This document shows positions 28,035 through 35,398 of a stretch of DNA of 64,000 bases, in pieces. Positions within the stretch are counted from its first letter, which is position 1; each line of letters begins with the position of its first letter. This DNA is from Maribacter thermophilus (GTDB lineage Bacteria; Bacteroidota; Bacteroidia; Flavobacteriales; Flavobacteriaceae). Under the pieces are notes generated by a model. That model saw nothing but the letters and a program-made list of their open reading frames with translations. It did not search any database and was not told the DNA's origin. The stretch covers positions 410,402 to 474,401 of the forward strand of contig NZ_LDAS01000001.1 of NCBI RefSeq assembly GCF_001020565.1, read 5' to 3'. Position numbers and translations under genes: made by a program.

Positions 28035-28994
28035 TTATTTTGAAGTTTCCTGTACTGTCTTATTCGAAGGCATGATCTTTTGGAAACCTGCCTCCATATA
28101 ATAGGCTAGTTTAGTTCTTCCTTCAGGAACCTCTTTTGGAAACGTGCCCATATATTTCATGGTTTTCATAACGCTTCCCTTTTTGAGGTCGTGGTGCGGG
28201 AAACCGGGTTCGGTACAACCAAGGCAAGGATGATTGGCCCTCGTTTTACTTGACTGTCTGTTCCACAAAATGTTGTTACAGCTAGCCCTTGTCATTGGGC
28301 CTCTACAACCAACCTCATAGAATAGGCATCCGCCACGCCTACCAAAGCCACCATCTACTTTTTGTGCAAAGTTGACCACATTGGTACAACCCGTTTGTAC
28401 AAAATCGGTAAAGAAGGTCTTTGGCCTGTGGTAATCGTCGATTTGAACATCACCGATCCTTCCTACGGAGATGGCCACAAGAATTTGTGTGATCCAATCG
28501 GGGTGGGCCGGACAACCGGGAATATTAATTACCGGTAAGCCTCCTTTTGATACATAGTCGGCCCCTAGGAAACCACCTTTGTTTTTCTTATGGAATTGCA
28601 ATCCGGTAGACTCACTGGGGTTCGGAGGAACCGCAGGTATACCTCCCCATGTTGCGCAATCGCCGATAGCGACGACATAACCTGCAACTTCAGAGAGTTC
28701 TTTGATCCAGTCCATCATCGGACGGTCGGCGAAATAGTTCATTGTACCCGTGTTGTTCGGGCCTTGGATCAATGAACCTTCGTAAACAAGGATGTCCATC
28801 TGCACCTTACCGGCGAGAATATCCTTTAATAGGTCTTGAACTTGGTCCCCAATCTGTAAACCCGTTGTGGGGTGCCATAAAATGTTGAGTCCGAAATCGG
28901 TGATGAGTTCCACCACCGTGGGTTCTTCGGCATTCAAAAAGGACATCGTGTTGCCACTGCATGCACCTCCTTGCAACCATAATACATTTGCCAT
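28035..28994 (-). CDS. hupS: [NiFe] hydrogenase small subunit, group 2a/Huc-like, cytosolic
   Basis: This electron-transfer subunit carries three iron-sulfur clusters. I start it at ATG 28994 (MANVLWLQGGACSGNTMSFL, 319 residues); the longer frame to 29054 adds 20 residues with no homologous character. There is no Tat signal, so the enzyme should stay in the cytoplasm. The proximal-cluster motif is C12-S-G-N15, with Asn in place of the usual second Cys. At the distal site, FVQTGCTN has Gln where classical subunits have His. Other cluster residues are in AIGDCATWGG, NIPGCPAHP, GGCLFYEVGCRGPMTRASC and PCLGCTEP. The two substitutions are what I recall of the mycobacterial Huc enzyme, which uses only [3Fe-4S] clusters. 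It is the first gene of the leftward operon. Confidence 0.93.
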   Translation of the reverse strand: MANVLWLQGGACSGNTMSFLNAEEPTVVELITDFGLNILWHPTTGLQIGDQVQDLLKDILAGKVQMDILVYEGSLIQGPNNTGTMNYFADRPMMDWIKELSEVAGYVVAIGDCATWGGIPAVPPNPSESTGLQFHKKNKGGFLGADYVSKGGLPVINIPGCPAHPDWITQILVAISVGRIGDVQIDDYHRPKTFFTDFVQTGCTNVVNFAQKVDGGFGRRGGCLFYEVGCRGPMTRASCNNILWNRQSSKTRANHPCLGCTEPGFPHHDLKKGSVMKTMKYMGTFPKEVPEGRTKLAYYMEAGFQKIMPSNKTVQETSK

Positions 28995-29632
28995 ATTCTT
29001 ATGAAATATTTGGTTTGGAAGTATTAAAGTATAAATATGACACTTATTTGACAAAAAAATTATTATATTCTTATTAATTTGGAATTATTCTAGATAAAAT
29101 ATAATGTGGTTTTATGGTTGAGAAATAGGCCGGAAGAAAATATAAAGGGTTGTTGATATATGAACGTTACTCTTGTTTTGACCAAGGTTGTATAACAATA
29201 TTTATGTATTCAAAATATTCAACATCAATACATTATGCGATTTATAAGTGAATTAGGATCTTGAGTGTCCTCTTAAAAAAAGAGGCGGGCGACACCAGTT
29301 CTATGAATGTAATAAATACTATAGTTGGTTCATATTACACGATAGGGATTACCCATAATACGTTGTTCCATTACTTTTGTGTTCAGTAGGGTGATAACCA
29401 TACTTTAAGTGTTTAATCGTTTTTTTTGCATGTATCGTTATAGTGCATCAAGTGGCGTATATAGTATTCAAATTGTTATATGGGGGTTAATGGTGTCAAC
29501 GGGTTTTTAATAAAACCCTTAACTTGGCATGGGCCATATAGTGGTTTAGCACTTTTGAGGTTTGGGCAAAGACGGTCATGAATGGAATAAAGAAAGTGAA
29601 AAATAATCAGGAAATAAGGGAAAAAGAAATAC
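28995..29632. other. Long intergenic region between hydrogenase and mannonate genes
   Basis: This 638-base AT-rich gap separates two divergent transcripts, so it should hold both promoters. A rightward TACTTTTG box (perfect TAnnTTTG form) lies at 29372-29379, about 250 bases before the next gene, with no well-spaced TTG. Short hairpins are possible at 29269-29285 (CCTCTT/AAGAGG) and 29501-29518 (GGGTTTT/AAAACCC). I see no coding frame with protein-like composition and no tRNA. Confidence 0.4.
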
Positions 29633-30451
29633 ATGAACGAATTACTGTCTTTAAAAAATAAAACTTATGCCTTGTCCGGAGGTACGGGAACCCTAGGAGG
29701 GTCAATTGCCGAATACTTAGTTAAGAATGGGGCTAAAGTGTTGTTATTGGGTAGATCGGTGGATAAACTGGAGAAGAAACAAACAGTACTAAATTCTATC
29801 GTTGCCGACAGCACTTACATTTTTAAGGTGGATGTCATGGACGAACAGGCCTTACTGGCTTTAAAAGAAGAAATAAAAAAAGAGTTTGCCCATTTGGACG
29901 GACTTGTAAATCTTGCCGGAGGTAATATACCTGGGGCAACTTTAAAACCTGATCAAACCATTAGGGATATAGCCATGGCGGATACCCGAAAGGTGGTGGA
30001 TATAAATTTGTTCGGTACGGTAATACCAACAATTATATTAAGTGAAATTATGGTGGAACAAGGCTATGGTTCTATTATAAACATTTCTTCAATGGCCGCT
30101 AAGCAAAGTATTTCCAGGGTTCTGGGGTATTCAATGGCAAAAGGTGCCATAGATATATTTACCAAATGGATGGCCAATGAACTGGCATCGAAACATGGTG
30201 ATAAGATTAGGGTAAATGCCATTGCTCCCGGTTTTTTTATAGGAAATCAGAATAGGAGATTGTTGACAAACGAAGATGGATCTTATACCGAAAGAGGCAA
30301 TAGTATTATTAAAAATACTCCTATGGGGCGTTTTGGTGACGCTTCTGAACTTAACGGTATGGTTCATTACCTGTTAAGCGATGCTGCTAGTTTTGTTACG
30401 GGCAGTGTTTTTGATGTTGACGGTGGATTCAGTTCGTTCTCAGGAGTATAA
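29633..30451 (+). CDS. SDR-family oxidoreductase, probable D-mannonate/fructuronate reductase
   Basis: This 272-residue short-chain dehydrogenase has the cofactor motif SGGTGTLGGSIAEYL (about 15-29), NLAGGN in the place of NNAG, and catalytic Ser/Tyr/Lys in SSMAAKQSISRVLGYSMAKG. IRVNAIAPGFF and FDVDGGFSSFSGV complete the fold. It lies 147 bases upstream of uxuA on the same strand. The pairing strongly suggests interconversion of D-fructuronate and D-mannonate in glucuronate breakdown; SDR enzymes with this role are common in Bacteroidota in place of UxuB. Substrate is inferred from the neighbour. Confidence 0.8.
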   Translation: MNELLSLKNKTYALSGGTGTLGGSIAEYLVKNGAKVLLLGRSVDKLEKKQTVLNSIVADSTYIFKVDVMDEQALLALKEEIKKEFAHLDGLVNLAGGNIPGATLKPDQTIRDIAMADTRKVVDINLFGTVIPTIILSEIMVEQGYGSIINISSMAAKQSISRVLGYSMAKGAIDIFTKWMANELASKHGDKIRVNAIAPGFFIGNQNRRLLTNEDGSYTERGNSIIKNTPMGRFGDASELNGMVHYLLSDAASFVTGSVFDVDGGFSSFSGV

Positions 30452-30598
30452 CCCAACACATTCTATAACACTTGCATTTTATCCTAATAGGGTGCGAGAA
30501 GAATGTATCAAGATTTCTTTTTTAATAAGGAAAACTTTTATTTATTGAGAACATTTTGAAAATCTATTTTTTAAATTAATTATTCGATAGCATAATAC

Positions 30599-31795
30599 AT
30601 GGATTATTTAAAGAAAACCTTTCGGTGGTTCGGTCCAGAATTTGGGGTTGCCCTTTCCGATATAAGACAATTGGGGGTAGAGGGAATAGTGGCCGCATGC
30701 CAAGAAGTGCCTCTTGGAGAAGTTTGGCCCTCGGAGACGATTGCAGCACTTAAATCAGAGATCGAGGCGTACGATATGGAATGGTCCGTAGTAGAGAGTG
30801 TTAATGTTCATACGGCTATCAAATATGGGCTTCCAGAGAGAGACCATTATATTGCCAATTATATTCAGACTTTAAAGAACCTTGCGGAGAACGGTATTTA
30901 TAATGTATGCTACAATTTTATGCAATTAATAGATTGGACCCGTACAGATCTAGACTATATATTGCCAACAGGGGCATCTGCATTGCGATATAGCCCTATC
31001 TCGGCCGCAGCTTTTGATTTGTTTATACTAAAGCGACAAAATGCTAAAGAGTCGTATACAGAACAAGAATATACAGAAGCTAAGTCTTATTTTGAAGGGC
31101 TAACAGAAGAACAGAAAAAGAAGTTGGAGCAAGCTATTTTGGCTGGAATGCCCGGTTCTAAAAAATTGATAGCATTGGAAGATTTTAAGGCCAACCATGC
31201 CACTGTTTTAAAGATCAGCAAAGAAAAGCTTCAAGAAAATTTATCATATTTCCTTAACGCCATAATTCCAGAAGCGGAAAAATTCGGGGTACGTATGGCG
31301 GTTCATCCGGACGACCCCCCTTTTTCGGTCTTTGGGGTTCCTAGAATAGTTTCAAACTATAAGGAAATTAAGTTTTTGTTGGAATGCTGTCCGTCTCCCA
31401 GTAACGGACTAACGTTCTGCTCAGGGTCTTTAGGCGCCTCTGCCAATAACGACATGGTAAGGATTATCGAGGATTTTGGAGATAAGATACATTTTATACA
31501 TCTTAGAAATGTGGCCCGCTCAGAAGACGGAAGTTTTTATGAAGCAGCACATCTTTCGGGGTCCGTGCCAATGGATAAAGTAATGAAAGCCATTGTTGAA
31601 CAACAATACAAAAGACACGAAAGTGGAAACGGAATTGTCAGCATACCCATGAGGCCCGATCATGGCCATGTTTTGTTGGATGATAAAAAGCGTCAAAACG
31701 AGTTTTATTCGGGGTATTCATTAATTGGCAGGGCCATGGGGCTGGCGCAAATTTCCGGTTTGGAAATGGGAGTTAGGCAAGGTTTAAATATTTAA
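30599..31795 (+). CDS. uxuA: Mannonate dehydratase
   Basis: UxuA dehydrates D-mannonate to 2-keto-3-deoxygluconate in hexuronate catabolism. The 398-residue protein has the family start KTFRWFGPEFGVALSDIRQ, the substrate and metal motifs AVHPDDPPFSVFGVPRIVS, FCSGSLGA, IHFIHLRNV and MRPDHGHVLLDD, and the C-terminal YSLIGRAMGLAQISGLE. An intact central insertion (about 140-200) is typical of the longer bacterial form. Function is confident. Confidence 0.94.
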   Translation: MDYLKKTFRWFGPEFGVALSDIRQLGVEGIVAACQEVPLGEVWPSETIAALKSEIEAYDMEWSVVESVNVHTAIKYGLPERDHYIANYIQTLKNLAENGIYNVCYNFMQLIDWTRTDLDYILPTGASALRYSPISAAAFDLFILKRQNAKESYTEQEYTEAKSYFEGLTEEQKKKLEQAILAGMPGSKKLIALEDFKANHATVLKISKEKLQENLSYFLNAIIPEAEKFGVRMAVHPDDPPFSVFGVPRIVSNYKEIKFLLECCPSPSNGLTFCSGSLGASANNDMVRIIEDFGDKIHFIHLRNVARSEDGSFYEAAHLSGSVPMDKVMKAIVEQQYKRHESGNGIVSIPMRPDHGHVLLDDKKRQNEFYSGYSLIGRAMGLAQISGLEMGVRQGLNI

Positions 31796-31964
31796 ATTAT
31801 TGATAATGTCTTATCCATCTAAATTTTATGGTACCAGAACCTTTGAACAAAACCTGCTAACTACGTAAGTGAGGCTTTTATATTAATTCTCTGTTGTTTT
31901 TTACGGAAACAAATTTTTCATCTTATTCAAGAATATCCATATTAAATAAAATTGTTATTGCTCT

Positions 31965-34199
31965 ATGCGCTTTAAGTTCATTTTAACCTTCATAGTAAGT
32001 TCTCTGTTGTTTTCTTGCCAAACTTCTTATAAAGAAACAGAGGTGTCTCTAAAGTCTTATAAAATTGAAGATGGTTTTGAAATGGAGGTCATAGCCTCCG
32101 AACCACTTTTAAAAGCTCCCGTAGCTATCGACTTTGATGGCAAAGGTAGGGTTTGGGTGACGCAAATGCCTGGTTATATGAGCGATATTCAAGGTTCGGA
32201 GGAAGATTTGCCACTAGGAAGTATTCGTATTCTAGAAGACTTGGATAATGATGGCGTCGCCGATCATACAAAGATATTTTTGGATAGCCTTGTTATGCCA
32301 AGGGCCTTGGCGCATGTTTATGGAGGTTTGCTCTATGCCGAACCGCCAAATTTATGGTTTGTAGAGATAGAGGACGACAAACCTGTAAATCGTATTTTGG
32401 TAGATTCTTTGTACGCGGTAGACGGTAACCCTGAACATCAACCTAATGGCTTGGAACTAAATATTGATAATTGGATCTATAATGCCAAATCTAATTTTAG
32501 ATATAGAAGAAAAAATGGTGTTTGGCAAAAAGAACCTACAACTTTTAGGGGGCAATGGGGCATATCGCATGATAACTTCGGAAGATTGTATTATAATGAT
32601 AATTCTAGAATCTTACTTGGAGATTATGTATTGCCAAATACCTTGATAGATAACAAGTACTTTACCCCGAAGAGAAGTGTGGATAAGTTGTTAACATCGG
32701 ATCAACGTGTATATCCGTTACATGCAACTTCTGTGAATAGGGGATATGCCGAGGGGGTATTAAATGCCGATAGTATTTTGGTCGCGGCAACAGCGGCCTG
32801 TGGCCCTATGGTGTATCGGGGAGGAAGCTTTCCCCCTTCCTATGATCAAAACGTCTTTATCTGCTTGCCCGAAGCCAATTTGATCAAACGTACACTTTTG
32901 ACCTTTACAGGAGATTCTACCATTGCAAAGCATGCATGGCAGGGAAAAGAGTTTTTGGCTTCTACAGATGAAGGTTTTCGTCCGGTATACTTAAAAAATG
33001 GTCCCGATGGTAGTATGTTCATTGTAGATATGCATAGGGGAATGATCGGTCACCATGCCTATATGAGTCCTTATTTAAAGATAAAGACAGCGCAAGAAGG
33101 TTTAGATACCATAATAGATTTTGGAAGAATTCTTAAGGTGAAACAAGAAGGTATGAAAGGGAATGCCGTTCCTGATTTTGATACCTTGAACGGGCTGGAA
33201 CTGGTTTCTCTCTTGTCGGATAAAAATGGATGGAACCGTGACCGTGCGCAACACTATTTGGTTTTTAAGGAATTAAGGGAGCAGATAGATGCCGTTAAAG
33301 AAATGGCCCTAAATTCTAAGAACCCCTTGGCACAGATACATGCTTTGTACGTTTTGGAAGGTTGGGACGCACTTACGTTTGACTTTTTAACGGATTTGAT
33401 GAAAGATACCAATTCTGAAGTTGTAGCCCATGCCATAGTTCTTTCTAAATCTTTTGTATCCGAAAAGAACAAACAAAAAGCATTGTTGTCTTTTGATTCT
33501 TTGGTAAATAGAAATGACCTTGAAATAGACCTTTATTTAGGTAGTGTTCTAGGTAGTTGGATAAAATTGGACGAGCAGGGGTTTATACCTTTTATGATGC
33601 AGGTCTTAAAAAGAAGGAAAAACAACAGTACGGTCGTAGAAGCTGTTATCAGTGGTCTGGGAGGTGTTACAAAGAAAATTTCTGAAAATAGGGCCATTAT
33701 GGATTCATTAAAGCATACACAGTTCGTGAATGGATTGGTCAGAAGCACTTTTGATAGAAAAAAAGGAAAAATGAATGCTATTTACACCAGAAAGTTCTTG
33801 GGGGAAGATAGAAGAACAAGTGGAGCAAAAATGTTTTTTCAGATATGTGCTTCTTGTCACGGACCCAACGGGCAAGGTATCGATGGGCTGGCCCCCCCGC
33901 TAATGAATTCTGAACATGTAAAAAATACAGAACGTCTGGCGCTTATCATATTGCATGGTCTGGAAGGACCCGTACACGTCAATGGAGAGGAATATAACAT
34001 TAATTTGGCCATGCCTGGCCTTATACGAAACGAAACTATTTCAGATAAGGACATTGCCGATATTATATCGTATGTAACCAATGCTTTTTCCGATAATCCT
34101 AAAACATTGGCTACCAAGCGTATAAAAGAGCTTAGGGACAAAAAATCTTCGACCGGGAAGGAATTTACCGAAACCGAGCTATTAAAAATCACACGTTAA
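31965..34199 (+). CDS. Lipoprotein PVC-type dehydrogenase with C-terminal cytochrome c
   Basis: This 744-residue lipoprotein (lipobox LFSC, Cys18) belongs to the membrane-bound dehydrogenase domain family found in Planctomycetes and marine Bacteroidota. The N-terminal propeller (about 30-390) has GFEMEVIASEPLLKAPVAID, GRVWVTQMPGY, LEDLDNDGVADHTKIFLD and FIVDMHRGMIGHH. Helical HEAT-like repeats follow (about 410-600), and a cytochrome c domain carries the single haem motif CASCH (about residue 630) with a distal Met expected in LAMPGL. It probably oxidises a sugar or related alcohol and passes electrons to periplasmic cytochromes. The substrate is unknown. It is followed by the NO-sensing operon after a 177-base gap. 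Confidence 0.82.
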   Translation: MRFKFILTFIVSSLLFSCQTSYKETEVSLKSYKIEDGFEMEVIASEPLLKAPVAIDFDGKGRVWVTQMPGYMSDIQGSEEDLPLGSIRILEDLDNDGVADHTKIFLDSLVMPRALAHVYGGLLYAEPPNLWFVEIEDDKPVNRILVDSLYAVDGNPEHQPNGLELNIDNWIYNAKSNFRYRRKNGVWQKEPTTFRGQWGISHDNFGRLYYNDNSRILLGDYVLPNTLIDNKYFTPKRSVDKLLTSDQRVYPLHATSVNRGYAEGVLNADSILVAATAACGPMVYRGGSFPPSYDQNVFICLPEANLIKRTLLTFTGDSTIAKHAWQGKEFLASTDEGFRPVYLKNGPDGSMFIVDMHRGMIGHHAYMSPYLKIKTAQEGLDTIIDFGRILKVKQEGMKGNAVPDFDTLNGLELVSLLSDKNGWNRDRAQHYLVFKELREQIDAVKEMALNSKNPLAQIHALYVLEGWDALTFDFLTDLMKDTNSEVVAHAIVLSKSFVSEKNKQKALLSFDSLVNRNDLEIDLYLGSVLGSWIKLDEQGFIPFMMQVLKRRKNNSTVVEAVISGLGGVTKKISENRAIMDSLKHTQFVNGLVRSTFDRKKGKMNAIYTRKFLGEDRRTSGAKMFFQICASCHGPNGQGIDGLAPPLMNSEHVKNTERLALIILHGLEGPVHVNGEEYNINLAMPGLIRNETISDKDIADIISYVTNAFSDNPKTLATKRIKELRDKKSSTGKEFTETELLKITR

Positions 34200-34263
34200 G
34201 GCCCAAATAACTAAGGTGGCATTTGTTGAAAAATAAGCTAAGAATTATCTTAGAAAGGGGTTT

Positions 34264-34353
34264 CGTTTACCGAAAGTGGTTTACCATCTAACGACACTTT
34301 TACGTTATTCGTCTACAGCTAACTTTTATTGTCTTAACTTTATGAGACTTTTG
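34264..34353 (+). promoter_or_regulatory. Putative operator-promoter of the NO-sensing operon
   Basis: Three related elements precede a -7-like box: CGTTTACCG (34264), CATCTAACG (34285, exactly 21 bases on) and CGTCTACAG (34310). The box GACTTTTG (34346-34353; 7 of 8 match to TAnnTTTG) lies 36 bases after the start of the last element and 31 bases before the ATG. The same elements recur upstream of three exopolysaccharide genes. The 21-base period (two helical turns) fits a LytTR-type dimer site. Confidence 0.5.
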
Positions 34354-34376
34354 ACCTTTAATTAAAAACGCTTCTT

Positions 34377-34778
34377 ATGAACATATTGCTTATTGAAGAT
34401 GATAGTATAGAAATTATGAAACTGGAAAGAACCGTTTCTAAATTAGAGGTAAAGCATAAGATTACCAAGGCAAAGAATGGGGAAGAAGCATTAGAGTACC
34501 TAAAATCGGATAGCAGGTTGCCCGATATTATTTTGCTGGACCTGAATATGCCCCGAATGAGCGGGATAGAATTTCTTTCAATTCTTAAGACAGACGAAGC
34601 ATTTAAATATTTGCCCACTATAATTCTTACAACTTCTGAAAACAGGGCAGATTTACTGGAATGTTACAAGGCAGGCATAGCTGGATACATTATAAAGCCT
34701 TTAAAATATGAGGATTACGAGTCAAAAATTAAAAAGGTTTTGTCTTATTGGGAGGTAAACGAACTGGTCAAAGCCTAA
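34377..34778 (+). CDS. CheY-like single-domain response regulator
   Basis: This 133-residue stand-alone receiver has acidic pocket IEDD at the N-terminus, phosphoacceptor Asp in DIILLDLNMPRMSG (about residue 60), Thr in IILTTSEN and Lys in GYIIKPLKYEDY. There is no output domain, so it would shuttle phosphate or bind a protein partner. It is the first gene behind the operator described upstream and precedes the H-NOX gene by 77 bases. It probably belongs to the same phosphorelay as the two kinases and the HPt protein. Confidence 0.9.
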   Translation: MNILLIEDDSIEIMKLERTVSKLEVKHKITKAKNGEEALEYLKSDSRLPDIILLDLNMPRMSGIEFLSILKTDEAFKYLPTIILTTSENRADLLECYKAGIAGYIIKPLKYEDYESKIKKVLSYWEVNELVKA

Positions 34779-34855
34779 CATAAAATAGTGATTCACAACA
34801 AAAAACTAAATTTCTGTATTACTTTTCTTACTTTTAATGTGTTATTCAAAAAAGT

Positions 34856-35398
34856 ATGAAAGGAATCGTTTTTACGGAATTTTTAGAAATGGTAGAGGCC
34901 AAATTTGGACTTGAGACCGTTGACAATATCATTGAAAAATCAGATTTGCCTTCTCAGGGAATCTATACATCCATTGCTTCGTATGATTTTAATGAAATGG
35001 TAAGTCTTATCACCCAATTGAGTGATGAGGTAGGGCTTGAACCGGGAGACTTGATATATGCTTTTGGACTGTATCTTTTTTCGGGTCTGAGCAAATCGCA
35101 TCCAGAGGTAATACAGAATTATAAAACACCCATAGGGCTTTTATATTCCATTGAAGACCATATTCATGTACATGTAAAAAAGTTGTATCCCGATGCCGAA
35201 TTGCCCACGTTTAAAATATTGGAAAAGACAGACACTTCACTTTCAATGGTCTATACTTCTTCTAGGGGGTTGTACAGATTGGCACACGGTCTAATCGAGA
35301 AAACTTTTGAACACTTTAATGGTAAGGCGGAAATTACATATGAACTATTAAAGGATGATGGTACCGAGGTTAAATTTGATATAGTTCAGCATGGATAG
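34856..35398 (+). CDS. H-NOX haem nitric-oxide sensor
   Basis: H-NOX domains bind haem and detect nitric oxide, passing the signal to a partner kinase. The 180-residue protein matches the family: N-terminal GIVFTEFLEMVEAKFGLETV; the haem-contact motif Y133-T-S135-S-R137 (YxSxR); and, upstream, DHIHVHVKKLYPDAELPTF, where alignment to canonical H-NOX proteins puts the proximal iron ligand at His104. It overlaps the following kinase by 8 bases, the standard arrangement for H-NOX and its kinase. Haem binding is predicted from motifs; gas selectivity (NO rather than O2) is inferred from the stand-alone architecture. Confidence 0.88.
   Translation: MKGIVFTEFLEMVEAKFGLETVDNIIEKSDLPSQGIYTSIASYDFNEMVSLITQLSDEVGLEPGDLIYAFGLYLFSGLSKSHPEVIQNYKTPIGLLYSIEDHIHVHVKKLYPDAELPTFKILEKTDTSLSMVYTSSRGLYRLAHGLIEKTFEHFNGKAEITYELLKDDGTEVKFDIVQHG

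Noticed and set aside
28995-29054. 20-residue N-terminal extension of the hydrogenase small subunit as a signal peptide
   Set aside because: It lacks a twin-arginine motif and a suitable hydrophobic core; the conserved MANVLWLQ start is at 28994.
29269-29285. Small hairpin CCTCTT/AAGAGG as a terminator
   Set aside because: It is far from any upstream stop codon on either strand and has no U-run; probably chance in AT-rich DNA.
31807-31869. 20-codon frame after uxuA (MSYPSKFYGT...)
   Set aside because: It is too short, with no ribosome site and no evidence of conservation available from sequence alone.
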